The position numbers were made by a program, and so were the translations under genes. The notes below the pieces were generated by a model that saw only the letters and a list, made by a program, of their open reading frames with translations, made no database searches and was not told the DNA's origin. A stretch of 64,000 nt of DNA from positions 186,001 to 250,000 of the forward strand of contig NZ_JAEQNA010000004.1 of the NCBI RefSeq assembly GCF_016722895.1, in the 5' to 3' direction. Within the stretch, counting starts at the first letter, position 1. Every line of letters starts with the position of its first letter. The stretch is from Ramlibacter aurantiacus. GTDB taxonomy: Bacteria > Pseudomonadota > Gammaproteobacteria > Burkholderiales > Burkholderiaceae_C. This document shows positions 20,644 to 30,708 of this stretch, one piece after another.

Positions 20644-21404
20644 CCGGCAGTGACTGAGTTCGCCAGTGCCACGTAGGCTTCCCATGGCACCTCCTCGGCA
20701 CGCCTGCGCGTGTCGAAGTCGGTCTCGACGGCGCGCACCTGCAGCCACTGCCCGAGGGTGTGGCGAAGCAGCTTGCGCCGCTGGCTGAAGGCGACTTGCA
20801 CGATCTCGGACAGCAGCTGCGGATCCACGGCCTGGGGATGCGCTCGCGGCACCATCCGGACCACCGCACTGTCCACCTTGGGCGGCGGATCGAAAGCCGC
20901 GGGGGGGACGAACAGCACGTCCTCCATGGCGTAGCGCCACTGCAGCATGACCGACAGGCGTCCATACGCCGCCGTGGCGGGTCGGGCCACCATCCGGTCG
21001 ACGACCTCCTTTTGAAGCATGAAGTGCTGGTCGACGATGCGCTCGGCGAACGACAGCAGGTGGAACAGGATCGGCGTCGAGATGTTGTACGGCAGGTTGC
21101 CCACGACACGCAGTTTCGATCCGGCCCGCTCGGCGATATCGTTGAAGTCGACCCGCAACACATCCGATTCGATCACCTCCAATTGGGGGTGAGCGCGCAA
21201 GCGGGACGCCAGGTCGCGGTCCAGTTCGACGACCGACAGGCGTCCGAGGCGCTCGACCAAGGGCTGCGTCAGTGCGGCCAAGCCCGGGCCGATCTCCACC
21301 ATGGCATCACCGGGTCGCGGATCGATCGCGCGAACGATGCCATCGATGATGCTGCTGTCGGCCAGGAAGTGCTGGCCAAAGCGCTTGCGAGCGACGTGTT
21401 TCAC
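20631..21404 (-). CDS. rsmA: 16S rRNA (A1518/A1519-N6)-dimethyltransferase
   Basis: KsgA/RsmA dimethylates two adjacent adenosines in helix 45 of 16S rRNA, a late step of 30S assembly. The 257-residue protein begins [20 protein letters not shown], has the SAM-binding [14 protein letters not shown] and the catalytic NLPYNIS, and ends in a helical domain. The likely start is the GTG at 21402-21404, which overlaps the surA stop as GTGA. Its 3' end lies inside the 25-bp-arm hairpin. Confidence 0.95.
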   Translation of the reverse strand: MKHVARKRFGQHFLADSSIIDGIVRAIDPRPGDAMVEIGPGLAALTQPLVERLGRLSVVELDRDLASRLRAHPQLEVIESDVLRVDFNDIAERAGSKLRVVGNLPYNISTPILFHLLSFAERIVDQHFMLQKEVVDRMVARPATAAYGRLSVMLQWRYAMEDVLFVPPAAFDPPPKVDSAVVRMVPRAHPQAVDPQLLSEIVQVAFSQRRKLLRHTLGQWLQVRAVETDFDTRRRAEEVPWEAYVALANSVTAGSPP

Positions 21405-22810
21405 CGGGGTGGATCGCGCAGCTCGACCCAGGCACGGGCGCGCACATCGCGTGCCCACCGCGCATATTCCTCCTGCAGCCTCTTCTCGCGCAGCACATTG
21501 CGCGCCAGCTCGCGCTGCTCTCGTGGGCTGAGCGTGTGCTGGCGCCGGTCCACCAGTTGGATCAGGTGCAGGCCGAAACGGGTCTGCACCGGGTCGGCGA
21601 TCTGGCCTGGCGACAGCGTGGCCAGCACCTCCTCGAATTCCGGCACGAACATGCCCGGATTGGCCCAGCCCAGGTCGCCGCCTTCGCGGGCGCTGCCATC
21701 TTGCGAGTGGCGCCGCGCCAGTTCAGCGAACTCCGCCTGACCGGATTCGATCCGCTTCTTGAAGTCCTCCAGCCGCTGTCGAGCCTCGCTTTCGCTCAGC
21801 TGGGCGGTCGGCCGCAGCAGGATGTGTCGGGCCCGGTTCTGGACCACGGTCGAACCGGGCAGTTCGCCACGGCGCTTTTCCAGCACCTTGATCACGTGAA
21901 AACCCGCGCCCGATCGAACCACGTCGCTGACCTGGCCCGGCGCGAGCGGCTGTGTCGCTTCGACGAACAGGCTCGGGTAGCGGTCGGCGGTGCGCACGCC
22001 CACCACGCCACCATTGGTGGCAGCTCCAGGGGCGTCCGACAGCTCGCGAGCCAGGGCCGCGAAGTCCTCTCCGGCGCGTGCGCGGTCGCGCACGCGCTCC
22101 GCCTTGGTCCTGAGTTCGCGCACCAGTTCCGCAGGCGCGTTTTCCGGCACCGCCACCAGGATATGGGCCAGGTTCAGTTCCACCGCCGACAGGTCGCTCG
22201 TGTTCTGCTGCTCGTGGATGAAGCGCTCCACTTCCGCATCGGTCACCCGAACCCGCGGCTCGACCTCGCGCTGACGCAGCCGTGACAGCAGCAGCTGGTT
22301 TCGCAGATCCTGCCGGAACGACTCGGGCGAAATCCCCTCGGCGGCCAGTCGACGCCTGAAATCGGCTACGTCAAGCTGGTTCTGGCGTGCAATGTTCTGC
22401 TCGGCCGCGTCCACCATGCCTTCATCGACGCGCAGCTGGAGTTCACGCGCGAGCTGCAGCTGCGCCCGCTCGACGATCAACTGCTCGAGCACCTGCCGAA
22501 CCAGCGACTCACGATCGGGCATGCGCGCACCCGGCTCGGAAAGTTCCTGCTGCACGCGCGCCACCCGCGCCTGCACTTCGTTATTGGTGATCGGCTCCGA
22601 ATTGACCACGGCAACGATGTAATCGGCTGACCGCGTCGACGGGTCGGACGCCGCGGGCGCGGCCGTGGATGGCACAGGCGCTGAGCGGACGCCGGGCCCC
22701 GGCCCCAGGCGCAGCTGAGCGCTGGCCGGGATGGTGGTGCTCGCCAGGAAGGCCCCGGCCACCAGCCCCAGCGCGATCGCACGCGGGCGTGGAAATTGGA
22801 TTGAAATCAT
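21401..22810 (-). CDS. surA: Periplasmic peptidyl-prolyl isomerase/chaperone SurA
   Basis: A 469-residue periplasmic chaperone that escorts outer membrane beta-barrels such as LptD. A signal peptide (residues 1-32, ending PASAQ) is followed by the SurA N-domain ([21 protein letters not shown]...[20 protein letters not shown]) and two parvulin domains (from about [12 protein letters not shown] and from about [15 protein letters not shown]). It lies three bases after lptD and overlaps rsmA, the classic lptD-surA-rsmA operon; pdxA is absent. Confidence 0.96.
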   Translation of the reverse strand: MISIQFPRPRAIALGLVAGAFLASTTIPASAQLRLGPGPGVRSAPVPSTAAPAASDPSTRSADYIVAVVNSEPITNNEVQARVARVQQELSEPGARMPDRESLVRQVLEQLIVERAQLQLARELQLRVDEGMVDAAEQNIARQNQLDVADFRRRLAAEGISPESFRQDLRNQLLLSRLRQREVEPRVRVTDAEVERFIHEQQNTSDLSAVELNLAHILVAVPENAPAELVRELRTKAERVRDRARAGEDFAALARELSDAPGAATNGGVVGVRTADRYPSLFVEATQPLAPGQVSDVVRSGAGFHVIKVLEKRRGELPGSTVVQNRARHILLRPTAQLSESEARQRLEDFKKRIESGQAEFAELARRHSQDGSAREGGDLGWANPGMFVPEFEEVLATLSPGQIADPVQTRFGLHLIQLVDRRQHTLSPREQRELARNVLREKRLQEEYARWARDVRARAWVELRDPPR

Positions 22811-22813
22811 CGG

Positions 22814-25147
22814 CTAGTCGTATTCGGTAAATCGGCTGCGCGGCGTGCCCGGCAGCGAACGCAGCAACTGGTAGCGCGGGATATTGTCCCTGAGTAGGGT
22901 CACCGCATTGGTTCCGACACGGCTCAGGCCCAGCAGCTCGATCTGGAACAGCAGGCGCTTGTTGGGGCCGGCGCTGCCCGTCTGGAGCCGCTCGAACACC
23001 AAGCGCCCCACCCAGCAACAGCCGTCGTATTCGACGCCGACGATGGTGTCCACGAGCTCCCGGTCCTTCAGGCTGAAGTTGAGCCGGCCGACGCTGTACC
23101 AGCGGCCATTGCCGTTGCCGCGGCCGGCCCAGAGATCTTGGAGCGGCCACTGCCATGCCAGGTCCACTTGCTCGCTCAGGAGCCGTTGGGTCCGGTAAGC
23201 CGCACTGACGGTGCGGAACGGTCCGGGGTTGTAGCGCGCCCCGATCGTGGCCCGTTCGGAGCGGTCGGTGCGCGGGTTGTACTGCACCGTGGCTTCACTG
23301 GCCCAGGTCGGGCTCCAGTTGACGGAGGCGCCCAGCAGGATGTCGGAGAAGCGGTCGGCGATGGGGGGAGCGCCCCCCAACGTGACCCGTTGGTCCTCGT
23401 AGCGCAGCCGCTGGGCGAGCCCAAATCGCGCCAGCTCGCCACCGGTCGCCACGTCCTGCAGGCGACTGGTCAGCCCCAGCGTCAGCAGGTTGGTGTCCGC
23501 GATGCGGTCGTGCCCGACGTACGGGTTCTCGGTGAAGATGGTCGCGAAGTTGAAGTCGTGCTGGCCAGAGTCGTAGTTGGGCAGGTAGTTCTGCTCCCGG
23601 AACGGCGTGTAGGCGTAGAAGGCACGCGGCTCCAGGGTCTGCACCAGAGGCCGGCCGAACAGGCTTACCTGCCGATCGAACAGCAAGCCGGTATCCAGGC
23701 TGAAGGTCGGAACACTGCGCTCGGCCGAGGTGAGCCCGTTCGCCAGTGGCGCGTCGAACTGGTATTGCGTGGCGTGGAGCTGCACCCGCGGAATGACGAA
23801 CCAGCCGGGCGCCTGCCAGGGCCGGGCGAACTGCGCCATGACGTAGGCGCGTTCGCCGTTCGGCTGACGCGTGAGGGCGGGTTCGGCACTGAAGCGGGTG
23901 TAGTCGGCCTCTACATAGCTGCTGAACCCGCCAAGCAGCTCGAGGTTGGTGTAGCGGCCCTGCAGTTGCGGTAGCCGGTCGTAGGGCGGAACGATGGGCG
24001 CGGTGACGTCCTGCAGGGTCTGCCACCGCAGGGTTCGCGCGTGGGCGGCGAAGTTGCCCCGCCCCCAGCTCAGGACGGCGTCACTGGCCAGCAGGCGCGG
24101 TGTGAGCGAGGCGATGGCGGGCGAGCGGGTGAAGTCGCGCCAGTAGTCGTCGTCGCTGACACGGTTGAGGTTCAGGCTCAGCCCCACGCCCGCAGGAAGC
24201 ACCTGCGCGTGGCGCACGTTGTAGGCCCAGCGGTCGCGTCCGCGCAGGTTGTCTCCCGGCAGGTAGCTCAGGCCCGTGGTGCCGCTGTAGAGAGGCTCCA
24301 GATAGCGGAATTCGCCCGACAGCTGCAGGCCGCGCCGCGACATCAGGGTGGGCGAAAAAGTCGCGTCACGATTGGGCGCGATGTCCCAGTAGTAAGGCAC
24401 CGTGAGCTCGACGCCGCTGCGGTTGTTGACCGCCAGGGTGGGCGTGAGCACGCCGGATTTACGCTTGTCCGTGAGTGGGAAGCTCAGCACCGGGATCGGC
24501 AGCAGCGGCACGCCGAGAAAGCGCACGGTGGCTCCCAGGGCCAACCCGGTTTCGGATTCGTTGTCGATGTAGAGCCGATCGGCGGTGAGCAACCATCCCA
24601 GCGGCCAGCTCGAGCCGGGCTCACGCTCGCAAGTGGTGTAGGTCCCCTGGCGGACCAGGGCCCGGTCGGGGCCCAGGAAGTCGATGCGGCTGGCCTGGCC
24701 GTAGCCCTCGGTGGACCGAAGCCGGTAGGTCGGCTCGGTAAAGAAGCCCTCGAAGGCGTCGACGTGCATCTCGAGCTGGGGCCCTTCGAACACATCGCCG
24801 GCACGGTTGATGCGCACGTCACCACGGGCGCGCGCCAGGTCTTCGGCCTGGTCATATTCGATGCGCTCGGCCCGGATCAGCGTGTCGCCCCGGCGCAGCG
24901 TGGCGTCACCTTCGATGAGGGTCTCCAGTTCGCTGCGTCCACTGATGCGGTCGCCTTCCACGAAGACCGGCAACTCAGGTCGGACATCGGGGCTGATGGT
25001 TTCGCCGAGCGCGGGACTGGACCGCAAGACCGGCGCGGGCAGTCCATCCTCCTGGGCTTGGACGGTGGGCCAGAGCGCGCAGGCCGCCAGCGACATCGCG
25101 GCCAGCCTGAAGCGGGCCGCTCGATTCCTGGGGCGGGGAGACGGCAT
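22814..25147 (-). CDS. lptD: LPS-assembly protein LptD
   Basis: The outer membrane translocon that inserts lipopolysaccharide into the outer leaflet together with LptE. The 777-residue protein has a signal peptide (cut near TVQAQ), a periplasmic beta-jellyroll built of OstA repeats (GDATLRRGDTLIRAERIEYD, ARGDVRINRAGDVFEGPQL) and a large C-terminal barrel ending in CCWVGRLVFERLQTG and LLGLSRVGTNAV. The ATG at 25147 gives a proper signal sequence; further upstream starts add unrelated residues. It leads the operon with surA and rsmA. Confidence 0.95.
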   Translation of the reverse strand: MPSPRPRNRAARFRLAAMSLAACALWPTVQAQEDGLPAPVLRSSPALGETISPDVRPELPVFVEGDRISGRSELETLIEGDATLRRGDTLIRAERIEYDQAEDLARARGDVRINRAGDVFEGPQLEMHVDAFEGFFTEPTYRLRSTEGYGQASRIDFLGPDRALVRQGTYTTCEREPGSSWPLGWLLTADRLYIDNESETGLALGATVRFLGVPLLPIPVLSFPLTDKRKSGVLTPTLAVNNRSGVELTVPYYWDIAPNRDATFSPTLMSRRGLQLSGEFRYLEPLYSGTTGLSYLPGDNLRGRDRWAYNVRHAQVLPAGVGLSLNLNRVSDDDYWRDFTRSPAIASLTPRLLASDAVLSWGRGNFAAHARTLRWQTLQDVTAPIVPPYDRLPQLQGRYTNLELLGGFSSYVEADYTRFSAEPALTRQPNGERAYVMAQFARPWQAPGWFVIPRVQLHATQYQFDAPLANGLTSAERSVPTFSLDTGLLFDRQVSLFGRPLVQTLEPRAFYAYTPFREQNYLPNYDSGQHDFNFATIFTENPYVGHDRIADTNLLTLGLTSRLQDVATGGELARFGLAQRLRYEDQRVTLGGAPPIADRFSDILLGASVNWSPTWASEATVQYNPRTDRSERATIGARYNPGPFRTVSAAYRTQRLLSEQVDLAWQWPLQDLWAGRGNGNGRWYSVGRLNFSLKDRELVDTIVGVEYDGCCWVGRLVFERLQTGSAGPNKRLLFQIELLGLSRVGTNAVTLLRDNIPRYQLLRSLPGTPRSRFTEYD

Positions 25148-25215
25148 GGGGGAGTCGATGGAGTAGCCGGCCGTGGGCCAGGCGGTTCCGGTTGCGTTTG
25201 TAGAATCGATTATCC

Positions 25216-26310
25216 ATGAGCGATGCCGCGCCCTCCCCTGCCCCACAGTCCTTGTCGCCGCAGGTGGCATGGTCCGATCCCCGGCGTCAAGCCGACTTCG
25301 ACGGCTGGCTGCGCCGCATCCAGGACACGCATGCACTGTTGCCGCCGACACTGCGCCTCGCGTCGGCCGACGCCAGCTTTCGTCGCTACCTGCGCATCGA
25401 CCGTGAGCCCGGAGGCAGCCTCATCGTGATGGACGCGCCGCCCGAGCGCGAGGACTGCTCCCCGTTCGTGCGCGTGGCCAGCCTGATGGCCGATGCCGGG
25501 CTGCATGTGCCGCGGGTGCTCGAGTGGGATTCGACCCTTGGCTTCATGCTGCTCGAGGACCTGGGCACTCGCACCATGATGGACGCCATCGACCCGGCGC
25601 ATGCGAGCGCCAACCGCCCCCTGTACGAAGGCGCGATCGACGCCCTGCTCGCCTGGCAACTGGCCTCGCGACCCGGGGTGCTGCCGGCGTACGACGAAGC
25701 CCTGCTCACCCGCGAGCTGCAACTGTTCCCCGACTGGTACCTCGCGCGCCACCGCGGCATGGCCGTGGAAGGCGCGCTGCGCCAGACGCTGGACGAGCAG
25801 TTCCGGCTGATCGTCGCGCGCAACCTGGCGGCACCGGCAGTCTACGTACACCGTGACTTCATGCCGCGCAACCTCATGGTCCCCCAGGCCGGAGAGAGCC
25901 GGCTGGGCGTGCTCGACTTCCAGGACGCGGTCTACGGACCGATCACCTACGACATCGCCAGCTTGATGCGCGACGCCTTCCTCAGCTGGGACGAGGAATT
26001 CGTGCTCGATATCACCATCCGTTACTGGCAAAAGGCCGTGAAGGCCGGGCTGCCGGTCGATTCGGATTTCGGTGAGTTCTGGCGTGCCGTCGAGTGGATG
26101 GGCCTGCAGCGGCACCTGAAGGTGGCGGGAATCTTTGCCCGGCTCACCCTGCGGGACGGCAAGCAGCGATACCTGGCCGACGCGCCGCGCTTCATCGGCT
26201 ACATCCGGGCCACCGCCGCACGCTATCGTGAACTCGCGCCGCTGCTGGCGCTGGTGGACCGGGTCGAAGGCACCACCCTGACCGCCGGCTATGCCTTTGG
26301 CAGGCTCTAA
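25216..26310 (+). CDS. amgK: Anomeric MurNAc/GlcNAc kinase
   Basis: A 364-residue aminoglycoside phosphotransferase-fold kinase. It shows the nucleotide-loop region ASADASFRRYLRI, the catalytic VYVHRDFMPRNLMV and metal-binding VLDFQDAVYGPITYDIASL. The sequence and the position divergent from lptD match AmgK, which phosphorylates recycled MurNAc at the anomeric carbon for MurU. The murU-like gene is at 14505-15221. The rsmE start overlaps its 3' end by 20 bp. Confidence 0.88.
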   Translation: MSDAAPSPAPQSLSPQVAWSDPRRQADFDGWLRRIQDTHALLPPTLRLASADASFRRYLRIDREPGGSLIVMDAPPEREDCSPFVRVASLMADAGLHVPRVLEWDSTLGFMLLEDLGTRTMMDAIDPAHASANRPLYEGAIDALLAWQLASRPGVLPAYDEALLTRELQLFPDWYLARHRGMAVEGALRQTLDEQFRLIVARNLAAPAVYVHRDFMPRNLMVPQAGESRLGVLDFQDAVYGPITYDIASLMRDAFLSWDEEFVLDITIRYWQKAVKAGLPVDSDFGEFWRAVEWMGLQRHLKVAGIFARLTLRDGKQRYLADAPRFIGYIRATAARYRELAPLLALVDRVEGTTLTAGYAFGRL

Positions 26311-27040
26311 GGCCGGCCCCCGCTTCTTCTGCCCATGGCCGCTGGCCGAGGGCGCCTGCCTGCAGCTGCCGCCAGGGGCCGCGCGGCACGTGCAGGTGCT
26401 GCGCCTGCAACCGGGCGCGTGCGTGACGCTGTTCGACGGTCAGGGCGGTGAATGGGCCGCCACCATCACCCGCATGGGGCGCAGCGAGGTCGACGCGCAG
26501 GTGGCAGCGCACCTGCCGATCGAGCGCGAGGCCGGGCGCACCGTGCACCTGGCGCCATGCCTGGCCGCCGGCGAACGGATGGACTGGCTGGTGGAGAAGG
26601 CGACCGAGCTGGGCGCGGCCAGCTTCGCACCGGTGCTGTCGGAGCGCAGCGTGCTGCGTCCCTCGGGTGAGCGAGCTTCGCGCAAGCAGTCGCACTGGCA
26701 AGCCGTGGCGCAGGCCGCCTGCGAGCAGTGCGGGCGCAACCGGGTGCCGGCCGTCGAGCCGATCCAGGCCTTCGACGCCTGGATCGACTCGGCGCTTCCC
26801 GCGGCGCGGCGTCTGGTGCTCTCACTGGACCCGCAGGCCCGCCCGATCGGTCAACTGATCGATGACGACGAGCCGGCGCTTCTGCTATCCGGACCCGAGG
26901 GTGGCCTGAGCCCGAAGGAACTGCAGGCGGCGCACGCCGGCGGTTTCGAGCCGGTATCGCTGGGTCCGCGCGTGCTGCGCGCGGAGACGGCACCACTGGC
27001 CGCCCTGGCGATCCTGCAGTCCCGCGCCGCTCACAGGTAG
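26291..27040 (+). CDS. rsmE: 16S rRNA (U1498-N3)-methyltransferase
   Basis: RsmE methylates U1498 of 16S rRNA using a SPOUT trefoil-knot fold. The 249-residue product has the N-terminal PUA-like part (PRFFCPW, ARHVQVLRLQPGACVTLFDG), EKATELGAASFAPVLSERSV, the knot region LLLSGPEGGLSPKEL and the terminal LGPRVLRAETAPLAAL. The ATG at 26291 overlaps amgK; a slightly later start is possible but would cut into the conserved N-terminus. Confidence 0.94.
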   Translation: MPLAGSKAGPRFFCPWPLAEGACLQLPPGAARHVQVLRLQPGACVTLFDGQGGEWAATITRMGRSEVDAQVAAHLPIEREAGRTVHLAPCLAAGERMDWLVEKATELGAASFAPVLSERSVLRPSGERASRKQSHWQAVAQAACEQCGRNRVPAVEPIQAFDAWIDSALPAARRLVLSLDPQARPIGQLIDDDEPALLLSGPEGGLSPKELQAAHAGGFEPVSLGPRVLRAETAPLAALAILQSRAAHR

Positions 27041-27924
27041 GCCGGCGACCGGCGCCGCGGCGGGGCGGCGGCCGGCGCCGGAAACCGCTGTTCCACCCAG
27101 TCGCGCAGGGCCGCATAGACCGGTTCTGACTCGAGCTCGTTGAAGACCTCGTGGTAGTGGTGCGGAAAATCGTGCGCCGTCACCAGCCCCGGCGGAGCGG
27201 ACTCGGCGAATTGCCGGCATGCCTGCGGCTTGACCACGCAGTCCTCGCCGCCATACAGCAGCAGCGTCGGCACCTTCCAGCGACCGGCACGCGCCAGCAC
27301 CCGCGGCCCGGCTTCGGTGATGAAGTGGGCCAGGCGTCCGGAGATGCGGTCGTGCACCAGCGGATCGGCCCGGTACGCTTCCACGACCTCGGGGTCGTGC
27401 GACAAAGCCTCGGGCAACACCGGACTGCGCACCGTGAGATTGGGAGCGAAGCGCGGCAACACCGAGAGAAACATCTTCTGCAGCGGGGTGAGATACGGCT
27501 TGAACGCGGGCGACGACAGCACCAGGCCGTCGACCGGCACATCGCGAAGCAGCACCAGGCAGCAGGCCACCAACGCGCCGACGCTGTGGCCCAGCACGAT
27601 CAGGGACTCGCCCGGAGCGACGCGACGGCTGGCACTGTCGACGATGTCGTACAGGTCCTCGATCAGGCGCATGGTGTTGGGCAGGCGCCCGCGCACGCCG
27701 CCGGAATCGCCGTGGCCACACTGGTCGTAGCCATGCACCGCGAAGCCCCACGACGTCAGCGTCTGCGCCAGCCGCTCGTAGCGGCCCGCATGCTCGCCCA
27801 GCCCGTGGACGAGCACCACCACCCCGCGCCGCGGCACCCCCAGCTGCGGTGGCCAGTACTGCACGGCCAGGTTGTCGCCATCCGCGGCGGTGAAGGTCGA
27901 GAGCGTGGAATCGCTATGGGACAT
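27031..27924 (-). CDS. Alpha/beta hydrolase, monoacylglycerol lipase-like
   Basis: A 297-residue serine hydrolase of the PldB/monoglyceride lipase type. Motifs: VVLVHGLGEHAGRYERLA (oxyanion region), GYDQCGHGDSGG, the nucleophile elbow GHSVG (Ser 114), LLLYGGEDCVV (Asp) and HDFPHHYHEVFNEL (His). No signal peptide is seen, so it is probably cytosolic or peripheral. It converges on rsmE with a 10-bp overlap. Confidence 0.88.
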   Translation of the reverse strand: MSHSDSTLSTFTAADGDNLAVQYWPPQLGVPRRGVVVLVHGLGEHAGRYERLAQTLTSWGFAVHGYDQCGHGDSGGVRGRLPNTMRLIEDLYDIVDSASRRVAPGESLIVLGHSVGALVACCLVLLRDVPVDGLVLSSPAFKPYLTPLQKMFLSVLPRFAPNLTVRSPVLPEALSHDPEVVEAYRADPLVHDRISGRLAHFITEAGPRVLARAGRWKVPTLLLYGGEDCVVKPQACRQFAESAPPGLVTAHDFPHHYHEVFNELESEPVYAALRDWVEQRFPAPAAAPPRRRSPAYL

Positions 27925-27940
27925 GGAACGGTCGCGGAGT

Positions 27941-29419
27941 TTAGGGCATCCGCGCGATCACCTCGGCGACGGCCGCGGTGAGGCGTTTGGCATAAGGCAC
28001 ATGCAGGAACTCGTTGGGTCCGTGGGCATTGCTGCGCGGACCGAGCACCCCGCAAACCATCATTTGCGCCGCGGGGAACCCCTGGCTGAGCGTGTTCATC
28101 AACGGGATCGTGCCACCTTGTCCGATGTAGCCGCAGGGTGCGCCGAAGTGCGCCTGTGAAGCCTGTTGCATCGCCTGCTCGAACCAGGGGAGCATCGCCG
28201 GCGCGTTCCAGCCGGTGGCGGCGCCACCCGGCTCGAATGTCACCTTGGCTCGATAGGGTGCGTTGTCCTCCAGCAGCCGCTTGAGGTCCTGCGCGGCTTG
28301 CGCGGCGTCCACCAGGGGCGGCAGTCGCAGCGACAGCTTGAAGGCCGTATAGGGACGCAGCACATTGCCGGCCTGGTCCAGCGGCGGCAGTCCCTCGGCA
28401 CCCGTCACCGACAACGTCGGCGTCCAGGTGCGGTTGATCAGGGCCTGCACCGGATCGGTGGTGGTGGGCAGCGCGGACTGGGTGCTCCCGGCGCAATCGG
28501 CATGCGCCCAGGGAAAACGGGCATAGACCTCCTGGCCCAGCACCGCCGCCGTCGCGCGCGCCTGCTCCAGGCGATCGGGCGGCACGTCGCAATGGAACGC
28601 AGCCGGCAGCAGACGCCCCGTGCGACTGTCCTCCAGGCGATCGAGCACCTGGCGCATGATCCGGAAACTGGAGGGCACCAGGCCTGATGCGTCACCCGAG
28701 TGCACGCCCTCGGTGAGGATGTCCACCCGCAGCGTCCCGCCCACCAGCCCGCGCAGCGAGGTCGTGAGCCACAACTGGTCGTAATTGCCCGCGCCCGAAT
28801 CAAGGCAGATCACCAGGCCCACCTCGCCCAGGCGCGGACCCAGGGCGTCTATGTAAGGCAGCAGGTCGTGCGACCCCGACTCCTCGCAGGTCTCGATCAG
28901 TCCCACGATGCGGGGGTGCGGCACCTGCTGCGCCTTCAGCGCCTGCACGGCCGCGATGCTGGCGTAAACCGCGTAGCCGTCGTCGGCGCCGCCCCGGCCA
29001 TACAGCTTGCCGTCCTCGTAGCGCGGCGACCAGGGCCCCAGGTCCGCGCGCCAGCCTGTGAATTCGGGTTGCTTGTCCAGGTGACCGTACATCAGGACCG
29101 TCTGTGAGTGCTCCGCGAGCGCCCGGGTCGGTGCAATCTCGAAGAACAGCACCGGCGTGCGGCCGGGCAAGCGGACGATCTCGAGCCGCAGGCCCTCGAC
29201 CCGCTGGGCCTCGACCCAGGCGGCCGCGTGCCGGACGGCGGCTTCGATGTGTCCATGCGCCTGCCAATCAGCGTCGAAGGCCGGCGACTTGGCCGGGATG
29301 GCGATGTAGTCGGCGAGCTGCCGGACGATGTCCGCGTTCCACTGGTGATCGATCTGCTCCCGGGCCAGGGACGATTCGAGCACGGGCGCAGGGAACTCCC
29401 GGTGCAGGGGTCTGTTCAT
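27941..29419 (-). CDS. M20-family metallopeptidase (dipeptidase)
   Basis: A 492-residue di-zinc M20 hydrolase. The metal ligands appear in VLMYGHLDKQP (His), GRGGADDGYAVY (Asp), LIETCEESGSHD (Glu-Glu), ICLDSGAGNYD (Asp) and near the end GVLGPRSNAHGPNEFL (His). The lid domain carries LRVDILTEGVHSGDASGLVPSSF. It resembles CNDP-type dipeptidases that cut dipeptides or related amides. The start at 29419 begins MNRPLHREFPAP; an upstream in-frame extension lies in noncoding sequence. Confidence 0.9.
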   Translation of the reverse strand: MNRPLHREFPAPVLESSLAREQIDHQWNADIVRQLADYIAIPAKSPAFDADWQAHGHIEAAVRHAAAWVEAQRVEGLRLEIVRLPGRTPVLFFEIAPTRALAEHSQTVLMYGHLDKQPEFTGWRADLGPWSPRYEDGKLYGRGGADDGYAVYASIAAVQALKAQQVPHPRIVGLIETCEESGSHDLLPYIDALGPRLGEVGLVICLDSGAGNYDQLWLTTSLRGLVGGTLRVDILTEGVHSGDASGLVPSSFRIMRQVLDRLEDSRTGRLLPAAFHCDVPPDRLEQARATAAVLGQEVYARFPWAHADCAGSTQSALPTTTDPVQALINRTWTPTLSVTGAEGLPPLDQAGNVLRPYTAFKLSLRLPPLVDAAQAAQDLKRLLEDNAPYRAKVTFEPGGAATGWNAPAMLPWFEQAMQQASQAHFGAPCGYIGQGGTIPLMNTLSQGFPAAQMMVCGVLGPRSNAHGPNEFLHVPYAKRLTAAVAEVIARMP

Positions 29420-29607
29420 GACTCGGCGTTTACTTTGGGCTCGATGATTCGACACTGTAAGCGCGCCCTGCGGCCGACGCCAGCCGTGGCGGGTTAATCC
29501 CTTGGGGGTAGGACCGAGCCGACGAACGGTTGCGCCACAGGCGTTCACTCCCTGGACGCCCGTTGCGCTTCAATCGGCCCATCAAAGAAGTAGGGAGCCG
29601 AACCCAA

Positions 29608-29802
29608 ATGGCATTCGTTTTCGAACCCATTCCTGCACAACGCAACGTCATCGAACTCGACAATCCCAGGGAGGTCAACTGGTGGATCAAACGATTCGGC
29701 TGCAGCGAAGAGCAGCTTCGCGCCGCGGTCGCTGAGGTTGGATCTTCCGCCGCCAAGGTGGAGCAACTCCTCGACGGCAGCGACATCATCGTCACGGTCT
29801 AG
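29608..29802 (+). CDS. DUF3606-type small protein
   Basis: A 64-residue protein with the core [23 protein letters not shown] followed by [10 protein letters not shown], the pattern of DUF3606 proteins (WxxxxGxSxxxLxxAVxxVG). An AGGGAG lies upstream of the ATG. The function of the family is unknown. Its last 11 bases overlap the hydroxypyruvate isomerase gene on the other strand. Confidence 0.8.
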   Translation: MAFVFEPIPAQRNVIELDNPREVNWWIKRFGCSEEQLRAAVAEVGSSAAKVEQLLDGSDIIVTV

Positions 29803-30655
29803 GGACAGAACCCGCTTCGGGGCCTCCGCGGCGCCGCAGCCAGCCGAACCCCGCGCGGGTGCCGCCGACGCTTGCAAGTGCCGGGCGGTATTCGGCGCCG
29901 ACCCAGCCCTGCCATCCGCATGCAGCGGCGACCTCGTCGATCACGTCGAACAGATAAGCGGTGTTCAACTCGCCCTGGTCGGGTTCCTGCCGCGCGGGCA
30001 CGCCGGCGACCTGGAAATGTCCCACGCGGCCGGTCGGCAGATAGCGCCGGATCTTGGTCGACACGTCGCCTTCCACCACCTGGCAGTGGTACAGGTCCAT
30101 CTGCACCTGCACGTTGGCCGCGCCGATCTCCTCGACCAGTTCGTGGGCATGGTCCTGCCGGTTCAGGAAAAAGCCGGGCATGTCACGGGTGTTGATCGGC
30201 TCGATCAGGAGGACCACGCCGTCATGAGCAGCCTCGGCCGCGGCCCAACGCAGGTTGGCCACGAAGGTCGCCCGGACCGTCTCGCGCGTGAGTCCCGCGG
30301 GAACCACTCCGGCCATCACATGGATGCGCGGGCAGTCGAGTGCCCGGGCATACGCCAGCGCCAGTGTCACGCCCGAGCGGAACTCGGCCTCGCGCCCCGG
30401 AATGCAGGCCAGCCCCCGGTCACCGGCCTGCCACGCGCGGTCCACGCTGCCCGCGTCGAGACCGCCAGGCGGCGCATTGAACAGAACCTGCTGCAGACCG
30501 TGTCCGCGCAAGCGGCCGGCCAGCTCGGCCGGCCGCCAGGCATAGGGGAACAGGAACTCCACCCCGCGGAATCCATCCGCAGCGGCCGCCTCGAAGCGGT
30601 CGAGAAAATCGAGCTCGGGATAGAGCAGGCTCAGGTTGGCGGCGAAGCGCGGCAT
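29792..30655 (-). CDS. hyi: Hydroxypyruvate isomerase family protein
   Basis: A 287-residue TIM-barrel protein of the Hyi/OtnI type that interconverts hydroxypyruvate and tartronate semialdehyde or an equivalent 2-keto acid. Seen: [31 protein letters not shown], the metal ligands in [16 protein letters not shown] (Glu), [14 protein letters not shown] (Asp, His) and a Glu in GWVGAEYRP. The start at 30655 corresponds to the conserved N-terminus. No glyoxylate carboligase genes are adjacent, so the pathway is not shown by context. The C-terminal tail after about residue 260 is a little long. Confidence 0.88.
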   Translation of the reverse strand: MPRFAANLSLLYPELDFLDRFEAAAADGFRGVEFLFPYAWRPAELAGRLRGHGLQQVLFNAPPGGLDAGSVDRAWQAGDRGLACIPGREAEFRSGVTLALAYARALDCPRIHVMAGVVPAGLTRETVRATFVANLRWAAAEAAHDGVVLLIEPINTRDMPGFFLNRQDHAHELVEEIGAANVQVQMDLYHCQVVEGDVSTKIRRYLPTGRVGHFQVAGVPARQEPDQGELNTAYLFDVIDEVAAACGWQGWVGAEYRPALASVGGTRAGFGWLRRRGGPEAGSVPRP

Positions 30656-30708
30656 GCGGGGTGGCTCTTGCAGGTCAGGCAGCCCGACAGGATAGCCGCC
30701 TGAAGGCT

